The translations under genes were made by a program, and so were the position numbers. Shown piece by piece: positions 35,337-47,446 of a DNA stretch of 64,000 nt; position 1 is the stretch's first letter, and the number at the start of each line of letters is the position of its first letter. This DNA is from Xylogone sp. PMI_703 (Eukaryota > Ascomycota > Leotiomycetes), in assembly GCA_021399445.1 (NCBI GenBank), contig JAJTUQ010000001.1:3472001-3536000 (forward strand), in the 5' to 3' direction. Under the pieces are notes generated by a model that saw only the letters and a program-made list of their open reading frames with translations, searched no databases and was not told the DNA's origin.

Positions 35337-36605
35337 ATGTCCCCTTTTAATCTCCAGACCTGCGCGCGTCGCAACATCCTTGCCCTTCGGCCCTTCCAAT
35401 ACACCCGCGAGTGAGTTTCTTTGACTATGCCCTGACCGAGGGTCAGTGCTGTCTTAAATGTGCTTGTGACGACCCATCTAATATGAAGACTGCCTCAAAG
35501 TGACTACGGGGATGACGGCAGAAAGGTCTTCCTAGACGCCAACGAAAACTCCTTTGGTCCATCTCTCCTCGCTGCCGATGCCGCGACCGCTGCTGGTGCC
35601 AGAGCCATTGGTATCAATCCCCTCAGCCTCAACCGTTACCCCGACCCCCACTAGGACGCTTTCAAGCAGCTCCTCTGCAACCTCCGCAGCATTGATCCCA
35701 ACTTGTCCCAGCCTCTCGCCCCAGAGAATGTCTTCGTCGGCGTCAGCAGTGATGAGTCCCTTGATGGTCTCATCCGCTGTTTCTGTATCCCAGGCCGTGA
35801 CGCTATCTTGATCTGCCCTCCCACGTACGGCATGTACGCTGTTTATGCTCAGGCAAACGATGTGACCACTATTGAGGTCCCCCTCAGCCCAGCGCCGGAG
35901 TTCCAGCTCGACGTCGACAATATATCCGTCGCCCTATCTTCCAATCCTTGCATCAAGCTAGTCTTCCTAGCTTCCCCTGGTAATCCCACTGGTTCTCTCC
36001 TTTCCAGTTCCGACATCCAGCAGCTCCTTAGCCACCCGACGTGGAATGGAGTTATCGTTATTGACGAAGCATACATTGACTACGCTCCTGATGGCACCTC
36101 GCTCACCCAACTCGTCACTCAATACCCCAATCTCGTTGTCGTGCACACCTTCTCCAAGGCATTTGGTATGGCAGGCATTCGCCTCGGCGTCGCCTTTGCT
36201 TCTGCTTCCATCACTGCCCTGCTCAACAACCTCAGGTCACCTTACAACATATCCAGCCCTAGCAGTGCCTTGGCAAGCTACTGCATCGGAGACAAGGGAC
36301 TATCGGTAATGCGCCAGAACCGTCAAAGGATGGTAGCGCAGCGCAACCGCCTTCTCGAAGAGCTGCCAAATATTAGTGGCGTAGGCCGAATGCGCGGCGG
36401 CACTGATGGCAACTTCTTGCTGTATGAGATGTTGGATGCTCAAGGCAACCCCGACAACGACATAGCGCTGTCGGTGTTTGAGAAGCTGGCCGGGATCAAA
36501 GGCGTGGTTGTCCGGTTTAGAGGCAAGGAATACGGGTGCTTAGGTTGCTTGCGGATCACGGTTGGCACAGAGGAGGATGTAACGAGACTCTTGGACTCTC
36601 CGTGA
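35337..36605 (+). pseudogene. histidinol-phosphate aminotransferase homologue with in-frame TAG
   Basis: Two exons, 35337-35410 and 35501-36605, give a 392-codon frame with one internal stop, TAG at 35652-35654 (codon ~76), inside the conserved stretch NRYPDPH-stop-DAFKQLL. Relatives have Gln there, so CAG to TAG explains it. The rest is excellent: LDANENSFGP at the N-terminus, ASPGNPTG, the PLP-binding VIDEAYIDYAPDG, the Schiff-base Lys in HTFSKAFGMAGIRLG, and the C-terminal Arg in GCLRITVG. The enzyme family (fold-type I, HisC/HIS5) makes L-histidinol phosphate from imidazole-acetol phosphate. High GC at third positions sets it apart from its surroundings. Because the step is essential, a second intact copy is expected elsewhere. 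Confidence 0.8.
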
Positions 36606-38885
36606 AATCTTGCCTGGCGTGAGAGGGGCGGAAGAACAAAGGGGCGTAGAGTAAAATATAAAACACAAATACATAATGGACGGGAATGAAACCAAGAAAA
36701 ATGTTAGCTTAAGTAAATGAGTCTATCTAGTAACTGTTAACTCTGATATAGTCAAGTTTGTTGCGAGTACATATTTAAACAGGTTAAAAATCTTAGAGAA
36801 AGCCTATTATCTTATCTATCTTCTCGAAGTCCCCTTTAGCTTAAGAAGATTAGTTTCTTTCATTTTGCACTTAATACTCTTATATACCCTTGTTTATTTA
36901 TGATCATCATTCATATTCACAAGATCCATGGATTCAGGCACTGGAGGTTCATCATCAATCTTCAGCCGGTGGTATTTGCTTTGTCTGTGAGGGTGAGCTG
37001 GGAATTTTTTCAAATACCCTTTGGCTGCAGGTAGTAACCATGCTCTGTTTTACGATTGCGCCATAGAATTCGTCCTATTTCAAGGTAAGTAATAGATAAG
37101 AATACAATACGGTTGCAGCTGTTTCCTTCGATGTATATATCCTCAATCCACGCATCTGGCTTGTGCCAGTCGTTCAATGCTAGCTCGTCCGTTCCTGAGT
37201 GAGCTAGATCAGTCATCCTCCGCGGGTAGCGGTTGATGCATTAGTTCTTCGATCTCGACCAATATCTCAGCTGTGAGTGTGATACTGGTATTCCCAGGCC
37301 TCCCAATAGTCACTGACACATTTTATCCCATCATAATAGACTGTTCTGGCTGTTCTGTCTGATCTGCTTGAGGTGCTGCACCCCCCCTGACTGCTGGATC
37401 CCGACGCGAAGGTACTGACGGCTGATGATACGCATTCGGGGCAAATGTATTATCAATACGATTCATGTTCGTTGCTCATTACGTTTGATCCCTGGATATT
37501 GGTTGTATTTCAATATAATATTGCAAGCCAAGGCAATATATGGCCGTACATGTGAAATATAATAGGGAGAAGTGAGGCTACAAGAAGAACTATAACAAAG
37601 AAATTGGATAGATGCCTATAGATCATATGATTCCAACAACATATACTGTACCATTTTGCGGCATTGTTGTGCGGATGGAATGTTGGATGTTGAAATTCAT
37701 AGGATGCGAGCTGCCTTGGAAGCGATAACTGAAAAGCGTATAAAGGAGGGGTTCTCAAATAGGTATGCGACAGTATGTCGACCCTGAACTAATACCAGCA
37801 AAATGTCTACAATTGTCCAGGAAGATGTCGTCTTTGTATCTACTTACAAGTTCATCCGGTCATTTTCGAGAAGTTTGCCAAATCTTGAGCTCACATAGAT
37901 ATAGTAAGTAATAACATTTTGATCTATTAAGTAAAATCATAGCGCAACAACTGATGAAAGCAGAGAATGTTCGGATTTCTATTATTCTAAGCTTAAGTAA
38001 GGCGAACCGGAGCAGCGTCCCTTAATTCCAGATAAATTCCGAGGTGTGCGAGTGCGAGCTTGAAGCGCTCAAATAGAACAGCAAGCTTCAGACATTAGGA
38101 ATGTTACATTGCATCGGTTATAAATACCGTGAATGTCTGCACAGGAATTATTAGAACTCCTCGCATGGCGCTCACACACGAAAAGGAGACCTCAAAACGT
38201 TATAAGTGTTATTCCTCGTATTCTCAGCTTGTACTCTTGATTTAGCATCAAATATGGGCCGATTTAAGCTGAAAAGAATTTTAGAGGTTCTTCACTGGTT
38301 AATTAGCTCTACTAAAAGGTGAAGGAGAGGCTTGACTGGCTAGACAAGGGATATTATGTTGCATACACGCCAATGCTTGCCACTTGCAATGGATACTTGC
38401 CACTAGGGACAATGGTCCTGAGCTTTCAAGACAAGTTTGATGGTTTCTAGCGCTCAACTCAAATCTACCCCAGGTGGCTTCTTTTTCATCAGAAAGGGGA
38501 ACCTTAGTACTATCCTGGGGTTCGCTACGACGGAGGAGCTTCCGCTACGCATCTATTTGTTGACTGTCTGCGAGAATAATCATTAGAGAATTGTCGTATT
38601 ACGACACAAAGGCTGGTTGACCATTTTAGTCGAAATAAAAGATGATGGGCTACTGTTGAAATTAATATGTCTAAGCGTTCCCATTCAGGAAAAGCAAGGC
38701 ACCTGTAAAGTGGTTTTAACTATTGGTCAAATTGATTTAACTGAAATACATCTCATGTCTATCAAATATCTACAGACTTGATATTCAAGATAGAGCATAC
38801 ATTACTTAGCATGTGAACAGCCCTCATGGTTAACTTGGCTCTTGCTACGGAGCGGACCAACATGCCACAAGCAAAAAGACAGACT
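36606..38885. other. intergenic with one broken open frame
   Basis: 2.3 kb, AT-rich. The only coding-like piece is on the minus strand at 37209-37466. The rest is unassigned. Confidence 0.45.
37209..37466 (-). pseudogene. possible decayed gene fragment, unknown
   Basis: An ATG at 37466 opens MNRIDNTFAPNAYHQPSVPS, runs through a Gln/Pro-rich segment to an in-frame TAA at 37323-37325, then continues in the same frame as VSVTIGRPGNTSITLTAEIL to a stop at 37209. CAA to TAA would explain the break. A different frame downstream (37216-37010) is also open. No family recognised; it could be chance. Confidence 0.25.
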
Positions 38886-39515
38886 TTAGCATGTCGGCTG
38901 ATCTGATTTGGTGACGTTGACTAAGACTGCAACGAATTCGCATTCTGGCGGAAAGAATGAGACCCAGTCCACATACTGGAAGTAGTACCACGGAGTTCCA
39001 TCCTCGTTAAGATCAAAATCGGCTTCGCAAATCTGAAAACCGTTGAGTGTGTTGTCGGGCTCGCCATGCCAGAGATTGTAAGTATTGAAGCCTGATGCAC
39101 CGTTCAAGCGCCAACTTGGGTCCGATGCATTTGCGAAGATTGACGTATTGCCAAAGGCAAGCTGTCCCACGGTGGTGGGAGGACTGAAGTCAGAAACTGT
39201 ATAGTTGGATAGAAAGCCCACGGGACCGAGGTCAAAAAAGATACCATCGGAGTCTCGGCCCTCACTAACAAGGACGCCGTTGTCTAAGTTGGCAAGGAGT
39301 TGTGGCGAACTGTTGTCTAGAGCAACGTAACTGAAGGTCCCATCACTACTTGGCCGGAGCTGGAGGGGCCGATAGTTATTTGAGGCGATGGAGTCGTCAT
39401 AAAGATAGAAGGTGAGACCTCCATGTGTGGTCGTAAGGTCCCCCGCACAGATTTGACCAGCAACTCTGAGGGCCAAGGATAAGGCCAAGGCCGCTGTGGT
39501 TGACTTATAGAACAT
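38886..39515 (-). CDS. secreted protein of unknown function (209 aa)
   Basis: Intronless gene. A signal peptide (STTAALALSLALRVAGQ) is followed by a mature part with several N-glycosylation sites (NSS, NYT, NTS, NAS, NVT), four cysteines (CAG near the start, CEAD, CEF and a C-terminal Cys) and many aromatic residues (WYYFQYVDWVSFF). The pattern of short beta-like stretches (GGLTFYLYDDS, GTFSYVALDNS) resembles small fungal cell-wall or surface proteins, but I do not recognise the family. It is isolated, with more than 2 kb free on both sides. Confidence 0.7.
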   Translation of the reverse strand: MFYKSTTAALALSLALRVAGQICAGDLTTTHGGLTFYLYDDSIASNNYRPLQLRPSSDGTFSYVALDNSSPQLLANLDNGVLVSEGRDSDGIFFDLGPVGFLSNYTVSDFSPPTTVGQLAFGNTSIFANASDPSWRLNGASGFNTYNLWHGEPDNTLNGFQICEADFDLNEDGTPWYYFQYVDWVSFFPPECEFVAVLVNVTKSDQPTC

Positions 39516-41867
39516 GATTTAAGCTTATTAGTTATCGCGGCAAGTGTCGCTGTTAAGTTGGATTCTAGGAGCTGCGCGATTAACAAAACATTCGAAGTTG
39601 GGCTCCCCCTCCTTTATACACCAAGTTGAGACAATAATAGCTCGACGATCCCGATCATGTAATCTGATAATGTCTTCAATTAGGCTGTGGGAGCCGGGAG
39701 CATAAACAACGCAGAGACGTAATCATTGCGGTTCATATCGGCGTACTTCTGAGAATGGAATTGTGCAATGGAGATCATGAACGTTCTTACCAGGGCCAGG
39801 TGACAGGGTACTGTACCGATCGCAAGACGACAACCACAATACATAGATTTTCATTAATCAGTGATTTATCATACAGCTCAATATATGTAATTGGAAAATA
39901 TTGTCTCTGCTCCCCATCATCAAAAATTTCAGAGGTTTCGTCATGTATGCTCAAGGATTTCTTTATACTCTTTCAAGACTTTCATCTTCGGATGTTTCGT
40001 TACCAGTTTCCTTCTTGTAGTTCCGCTTACAAGGCAGCTCCGCAGCTTCCTTACTCGGAGCATATATGGACATAATATGCGCACTTTCGACCCTATTGTA
40101 GAAAGTAATGCCGGCTCAATGGCTACATTTGGGAATATCACTATAACCGTTAAAGCACTGTAACATACTTAACGAAAGGTAAGTCGGATTGTCGGCCCAT
40201 TTGCCTTGCACTGTAAAAACACGAGATAGCTCATAGACGAAGCGTCCCACTCATAATAAAGTGAAGCATGATATGGAATCGGAGCTTCAGGTTGTCGAGT
40301 GTCGCAACTTTGAGCTATAATGGTGCATCGGCTTGACCATTGGACATGCGCATTGTATGGAGGTTCTTCATTAATTATAACCAAAAGTAACTACATCAAA
40401 AAGTAATGGACTGGAGTATACTCAATTCAAAACTATACTAAGAAGTCTTAAGTTATCTAAAGAAGGCTTTCGATTAATAATCACTACTATATTGTTCCAT
40501 AGCAAAATGAAATCTTGAATTGGATCACTTATACTCATGCGTGCCTCTAGTAATTATCAAATGTTAGATATGAGAAAGCGCAATACTTGTTATTCTAACA
40601 ATCTTAACTATAGAAAGTTACCTCATATTGGCCGTTAGGATGTAAGAATTTATTCCTTCATGTTGACAATTTACGGAATTTGGTGCCTTCTAGTGAATAA
40701 ATCCGCATTTATCTTGAAAACACTCTACAAAGTTAATCATTTGACGCATGACACGTCCAATTAGATATTTATTCACATCTTGCCGGATCATATAACTCGC
40801 AGACACCTGGTACACCCCTTTGTATAAATATTACTTCTCTTGTAGCTTTAGTTCTCTTTGTAGTCCATCAACTATGGTCACATATAGCATTACCCTACAA
40901 CAGTATATGGTTGATTTTAAGAGCTGGGAACTGTGTAGATAGAATCCACCAATGTACATACAACTTTAGGATGGCAGCGTGTAAGTATATGCCTTCTTTA
41001 ACAGCTCTTGTGGCAGCAGCCAAACCATCATCCTAATACGCAGATCTCGCTGAATGGAAACAGTGTGTTTGTTCTTGGAGCAAAGCTCAAGACAGTAATT
41101 ATAAGATTCTACAACTATTTCTTCCAGATATATAATGTTTCACAGACAGAAGGATCGACCTTTTGCAGTACATATCCATTAATTGCGCATACACATATTT
41201 TATGTTATATTCATTATTCATTTAATGAGTACCGCAGTATGAAATTGACAGATTAGTTGTGTTCCAAATGTGCCAGGGTGGAAACTATTGTGAAGCTTCA
41301 GAAGGGGATCCCTTCTGCTTCTTCGGCACATGGTCGCCTCCTTGCAACTACAACATGATCACCTATAACTCCTGATCGGAAAGCGGCCTCGCAGTACGAA
41401 AAGTAATAGATTGAGATGTACAGTCTCAGCGGATACTGTGCCTCTCCATCCTGGTACTTTTCCGAGGTGAGATGCATTGAGGGCATCTCTAGCTCTGTAA
41501 GCTGCAGCACCACTGCTATCTATGTTCTCTCAGTAAATAATACGAAAATCGATTACGCGCTCTCTATTGCCCTGTAAAGAGATAGCAATAACTTGTGTAA
41601 ATAACATTGCTTTTAGGCAATGGATAAAGTAGAGCCCTTTTGTGTTATCGGTAACTCGATGCCGTAAGCTATCAAGCTGCGAGTAGCCGTAATATCCCAT
41701 ACGCTTCCTATGCCAAACCAAAGTGGGTGCACGCTACAAATGAGAGAACTTTAACAATCTGAGCTACGCGAGCTTGTTCTATCTGAGTTTATCTGGTTGA
41801 GAAGTTCTAATATCGTTGCTCTCGGTAGCCGTCATAGTTCACTTAGTCCTCATTTCGTCTGCCTGGC
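39516..41867. other. intergenic
   Basis: 2.35 kb of AT-rich DNA. Overlapping open frames at 39755-40163 have no family resemblance. The last 200 bp are the expected promoter of the alpha-oxoamine synthase gene. Confidence 0.5.
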
Positions 41868-44659
41868 ATGGAGACACCTAGTGCAGCCCTTCATCCTACG
41901 GATCTGAAGAGATTGATCTTCAGAGGCCGGAGCTTGTTGGCAGAAAAGAGCCCAGTATCATATACAACCGAAATCGAGTTGCCTGATAATAAGCTGGTCA
42001 ATAAAGGTAGAGTCCATGATCTGGACTACACCATCAGACCAAAAGTCCATATCACCAAGCATAACACAGCAGAAAAGGAGGTAAACCTTATCCGGCCACC
42101 AGAGACAACTGCATCTTACCTGGAAATATGCCGATTTCTACTATGGAGCATCGTGCTAGTTTTAACTCAGGCTTGGAGGGATCTAATGGAAGGGAGGCCG
42201 TTCAAAGCCATTCTAGCCACAGATGCCTGGACTCATTACTATGTAAGTCTATGAACTCCCTTCATCATTTGGCCTCTATATTCACAGCATGTAGTACATA
42301 CCTATGAGTCGTCGTGATCCCCGCATTATTATTGCCGGGGCATATAATCGCATCATGACTAGAATAATACCTCCTCATGTAACTCGTCGGTATGAGGAGG
42401 CATATGATTACTCACAAGTTGAGCCCCTAAACCTCATTAACTGCGCTTCAAACAATTATGCAGGGTTCACGGAACTAGAATATGGATCGGGGCGAATCAT
42501 AGAGTCTGCTTTGCACCAACTTCCATTTGCTCCAGCTCCGGCGGACCTAGAGAAACAGGTTCGACTCGAATGTGCGGCATATATGGATTTTGAAGCTTGT
42601 GTCACTGCTCCTTCCGGGTTCAGTACCAACATACTTGCATTTGCTACTGTCGCGGCAGTTGCTTCTAATTTAGGTAAGAGGTTAGTCTTTTTCTGTGACC
42701 GGGACTGCCATAATTCCATGTTCACTGGCGCATTCTACAACAAAGAGGCAAAGGTACACAAATTTAACCACAATGACTTGATCGACCTGGAATACAAACT
42801 CAGGAAGTACCGGGAGCAGGATCCATCTGCATTTGTTTGCGTGGCGGTAGAGGGTATCTACAGGTATGTGAACTTTCCCTCTCTCATGTAGGTCAAGTTG
42901 GAAAGTCTGCTAATCTGTATATCTCGTAGCCTGGAAGGTGCTGTCTCTCCAGGACCAGCATTGGTAGCACTTAAGAAAGCGTACAAATTTGCTTTGTTGG
43001 TTGACGAAGCACATTCATTTATGGCGCTTGGATCAGCTGGCCGTGGCTCCTTCAATTACTGGGAAGATGCAGGCTATGAATGCCCACTCAATCAGGTTGA
43101 TATCATGTCCTGCATGTTTTCCAAGGCGGTTGGATGCACGGGCGGTTTTGTTCTTGCAAATGGCATCTCTGCAACCGAGCTCCGGAAGCAAGGAGAAGCT
43201 AGGGATGCCCGTGGCGTGGAAACACTGGCAACTATCGTCCTGCTGAGAATTCTCAACCTCCTCCGTAAGCCTTTGTTGATTCGGCAACGGATGAAGCTTC
43301 TCCGTAAGAAGGCGACATACGTCGCTAATGCGTTATGCAGCGCAGGATTTCCTGTTATCTCCATTCCTGGCTCTGCTGTTATCTGCTTCATTGTAGGTAC
43401 AGTCAGTCAAGTATCAATTTTTCATGGCGAAGCTGTTAAAGTGAGCATCGCCATTGCAGGAGCAGGCCCTCCAGCTACTGATGTCTGGGCGTGCCGCATC
43501 CGTGTCTGCATATTCGCGACAACTACTTGACCAAATATTCATCACTTATTAGAGGGTCTGATTCGGGTTGCTAGAAAACTTCGTGTCCGGAACGTACGAC
43601 CTGTCTCCTTTGATCCAGCACTCCTTGATTGGTATGATCCTTTCGATCCCGCGGTGAAGATTCAGTGCGACGCGGTTGATGAAGAGCTTCTACATTATGT
43701 AGACAAGCTAAGCAGCTCACAGCCATTAGTAAACGGTCAGCTAGATCACACACACGAACTGGTGCGAAAAGCTGGTGTTGAGGCGCTACGCGAATATGCC
43801 ATAGGCCCATGTTCAGCTCGATGGTTCTATGGTCACTTTGATATCTTTGTTCAGCTAGAACGACGTCTTGCATCACTATATCCGAGTCTTTTAGATCAGT
43901 CTGGCTACTGTCGAGGTATAGTTTGTTTTTTCTAGTCCTCAGAACCTCTGTATGTACGTAGGAGAATATCTACTGACTCGTACAACCATGATTTGCGGAG
44001 ACATTGAGGTTACAATTGGGTCTACTTTGACAGCCCTGATGATGCGATGTGCATCCAAGAAAATCGTAAACCGCGTCTTTGTCCCAAACAATGCTCCTCG
44101 CTCCGTTATGACGGGTGCAAAGTTAAATCGTCCATCACAACATGTCACACTCACACTCTATGAAGACTTAGAAGATCTTCTAGAGAAAATTGACGATTTT
44201 AGTGGTTATAGATTTCATACGACACTCTATCTCCAAACATTAGCAGATGGAGTTATGCTGGACTTGATAAAGCTTCTACGCGAAATTACCCCGAGACTAA
44301 AGAGGAGTGGCAAGCTTACCAGTATCACTATCATGCTTGATGATCGTAATGGTCTTGGTAAGATTGGCCCACAGTCTCTTGGATATCTCAACCTTATGGA
44401 GGCAAATCATGGCATCGGGTTTCTTAGAAAATCACTCCTTCCGCTAGATTGCTCAGCACAAGTCCTAGTAGCTGGTTCATGGTTTGATGCTTTCGGTCAC
44501 CAGGGTGGCTATGTCACCGGTACTGCTGATACAGTGGAACAGTTAACTTGGGATGCAAAGGCATTTTTCTTCTCGACACCCCCTATGCCAGTTCAAGCTG
44601 CTATGTCAGACCGCATGCTGGAGCTACTTTCGCAACGACAATGTGATGCGAAGAAATAA
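41868..44659 (+). pseudogene. fused alpha-oxoamine synthase (LCB2-like + LCB1-like) with in-frame TGA
   Basis: Four exons, 41868-42242, 42295-42863, 42930-43915 and 43962-44659, give 875 residues with one internal stop, TGA at 43528-43530 (codon ~515). Residues ~100-560 are an LCB2-type domain: NLINCASNNYAGF, the PLP-contacting VDEAHS (D~340) and the Schiff-base Lys in CMFSKAVGCTGGF (K~380). Residues ~600-875 are LCB1-like and lack the Lys (GSWFDAFGHQGGY), as in the non-catalytic SPT subunit. An N-terminal membrane helix is likely (FLLWSIVLVLTQAW). Known fused synthases of this size (Fum8/SphA type) condense an amino acid with an acyl chain in sphinganine-analogue pathways. The TGA follows a conserved CIFATTT stretch and cuts off the second domain. 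Confidence 0.78.
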
Positions 44660-44993
44660 CGAAACAGATAACTTGGGATATTCTCATTTGTAGCAGTGTA
44701 AATATTTTGATTGTCGGACGGCCTACATCTTTCTGCTCATATTAGTGGGGAGGGTGGAACGCAAGGAGTTACCGATAGGCGTATTGGTTTGGCAATGAAT
44801 CTAATAAAGTAGAATTAGTAGGTTAGCAGATAGATCTAAATCGAGGAATGATTACCAGTCCACCAAGGTCACACGTAGATACACTAGGCCATCTCTGATT
44901 GACACATAGTATAAATGGACTGAGATTCATTGTTATATATATATTAAAGGATGACTGGCGGTCGTATGAGAAGTATGCGGTTGTGCTCTTTCC
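44660..44993. other. short intergenic space between convergent genes
   Basis: 334 bp shared by the 3' ends of the alpha-oxoamine synthase and ketoreductase genes. No feature beyond AT-rich 3' sequence. Confidence 0.5.
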
Positions 44994-46041
44994 CTAATCT
45001 TCCAATTTCCTATTTTTTTCCAATTGCTCAATGCCGTATCGTCTCGTCCGAGAGTCAAACATCATGCGATATAAGGGCCATACAAGTGATGCAATGAATC
45101 CCAGCAGCCAGTCCCACACATACGTCTCTGATGGGCTTGGGCCACGCTTGTTGTTGAACAGAAGACGGGTCTGCATATCCATCATAATTAAATAACGATC
45201 TCGATCAACCCCTACCAGAATCGATTTGGCCACGTCTTTGATGGTCATTGTATCCTCCATACTCTCCGAGCCCTCCAGCAGCTTGCATAACTCAGGCTTT
45301 CTTTCTTGCTCCCTTGCAAATGATTCCGTGACAAAATTACCAGGAAAGGAGCACTGAATCCGGATTTTCACGATAGGTTCGTACATCAAGACTTCTTGCC
45401 GCAGCGTGTCAGCTAATGCGCGTACGGCAGCCTTGCTTGGAGTATAGGCTGCGTATCCTGGAAGAGCAGCAAAAACTGCTGTGGAAAGGGTGAAGACTAA
45501 ATGTTTCGTGGCTTTCTCCTGAGGGTGCTTGAGCCATAGTCTAATCATAGCGTGGGCAAGGAACGCAGAGCTGAGATAGTTTCGTTGGATGCACGAGGAG
45601 GTGTCCTTGGGGGTGACATCTACAAAAAGGCCCACTTCTTCCGGACAGCCGCCAGCAACGAAGAAGACATGAGATGGTACAACACGTAATGACATGACAA
45701 AATCTTCTACCTAGATTCATGAACATCAATTCTATATTCAAAACATTGTAGCAATTACCTGTTCAGCGTCTGCAAGGTCTATCGAATAAGTTTGGACCAA
45801 TTGGTCCTTCCGTATGCATAAAGAGCATAGATCATTCTTAACAGTAGCCAATCGCTCACTATTTCTAGCCAGAATAATAACATCAGCTCCTAGATAAATG
45901 TCATTATTTTGCCAACTATTTTGGGTTTGCTTCTATAATAAACATCTTCAAACCTCGTAATATCATCAACTCAGCTAACTCTCGACCCAAACCCTGTGAG
46001 CCACCACCAATTACTACCGTCTGGGAACTGAAGTCGACCAT
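44994..46041 (-). CDS. 3-ketosphinganine (3-ketodihydrosphingosine) reductase-like SDR
   Basis: 311-aa NADPH-dependent short-chain dehydrogenase in three exons: 46041-45954, 45889-45759, 45710-44994. The N-terminal nucleotide-binding loop is GGGSQGLG (TGxxxGxG type), followed by ILARNSERL. The active site has a Ser in TLSTAVFAALPG and YTPSK (YxxxK). A C-terminal hydrophobic segment (WDWLLGFIASLVWPLYRMMF) and a basic tail match the Tsc10/KDSR group, which is anchored at the ER and reduces the 3-keto group of the SPT product. It is tail-to-tail with the fused alpha-oxoamine synthase gene, the preceding enzyme in that chemistry. Intact, unlike its neighbour. Confidence 0.88.
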
Positions 46042-47446
46042 TTAAAGTGAGAGCTATCCGTTGCTAGAGACTCAAGTGGTCATCCATACCCTTAGGCGAA
46101 GTGTGAGGGAGACAGGTTGTATAGAAGTCGCAGGCTCGACCTGGGTGGCATAAATACCCAATTATATCTAAGCAAACTAACTGTGCTATAAGCACCAAGT
46201 TTAGTTACTGGACGGGTGCAATACACATACATAAAACGCCATACCCATACCCGCAGAATTTACGTGAAATCATGACATCCGTCTATGGATTTACCCTGGT
46301 ATTTTGTAATTATCGCGTCGCACGTGATTTCTACAAGTATGGAATTCAAACAATAAAATTGCAATCTACGACTAGATAGTTGATAAAGAACAATGTCTTC
46401 GTAAATCCTGAAGTATAGACCTCTCAAGGAGATTGAGTGAGGTCCTAGATATTTATCCCGTTGAATAGCCAAACTGGCTGAGGAACTTCCATCTCAATGT
46501 TTACCAATTGGCCAACTAGCACAATAACAAGACTCTCGAACAATTAATGAAAGATCGAAACTGAAGATCTAGAAAGACGCGAGTAATTGTTTGAATCGGA
46601 GGCGATAACGTGATATCCATCACGTGCAAGATAGGTTACATGTGATATCCACGTGATCTAGTATATCACACTCTGACATAGTTATACACAAGTTATGCAA
46701 ATTTTATGTAGCAATTATACATATGAGCTCCCAACTCAACTCAAACTCAACTCAGTCAACTCGAGTTTAACATGAGCTGTCATGGAAGTTTATATACGCT
46801 GGCTGATAGGGAGAACTCTGCTCATCAAACTTGACGTAATAAGCATCACAATGAAATATTTAATGCTCACATTAAATTTTGCTGACTTTAATTATATTTC
46901 ATACTTTATATTCGAATTTCCGAGTAAGAATTAGATTCATTTTGATTGAATGTAATTAATAAAATTGATTTTAGACTAGTATCTTTTATTACTTTTATCG
47001 TAGCAATAAGCTTATGTTCGATACTGAAAATAATTATTCAAAGTTAATCCGAAACATCATTAGGTACTGTGATGAGACTAGGTTTTAACGACTACGCCTC
47101 ACCGTCTTGTACTAATGATATGACACAACAGTTTAGGAATAAGATCTGTTGTAAATAATTTACAGGAGAGAAACTAGCTACAACTAAAAGCATGTTGGAA
47201 GAATTAAGAATACTTCCTCTGAGTAATTAATACAAACTTTCAAAGACAGGAATATAACTAAACACCCAAAGAAAGGCTATCTAACATGAGATATATTCAA
47301 CTAACAAGTAAATCTGAAAAAACCATTTAACAATCAAACGAGGGGGTATAAAGTGCTGTAATCTAAACGACTAAAATACATTTTAAAAAAACAGACCAAA
47401 CTATGCAATCATCAATTCATACCAAGATTTTCATCATCTTGGTTTT
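46042..47446. other. AT-rich intergenic region
   Basis: 1.4 kb. Holds the CACGTG repeats at 46608-46658 and a CTCAA-rich stretch near 46733-46768. No gene seen. Confidence 0.5.
46608..46658. promoter_or_regulatory. two CACGTG boxes with GTGATATCC flanks
   Basis: CACGTG occurs at 46621-46626 and 46650-46655. Both boxes adjoin GTGATATCC (46611- and 46642-). CACGTG is the palindromic bHLH (Cbf1/CpcA-type E-box) core. The pair lies about 600 bp upstream of the ketoreductase start. Binding is inferred from sequence only. Confidence 0.35.
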
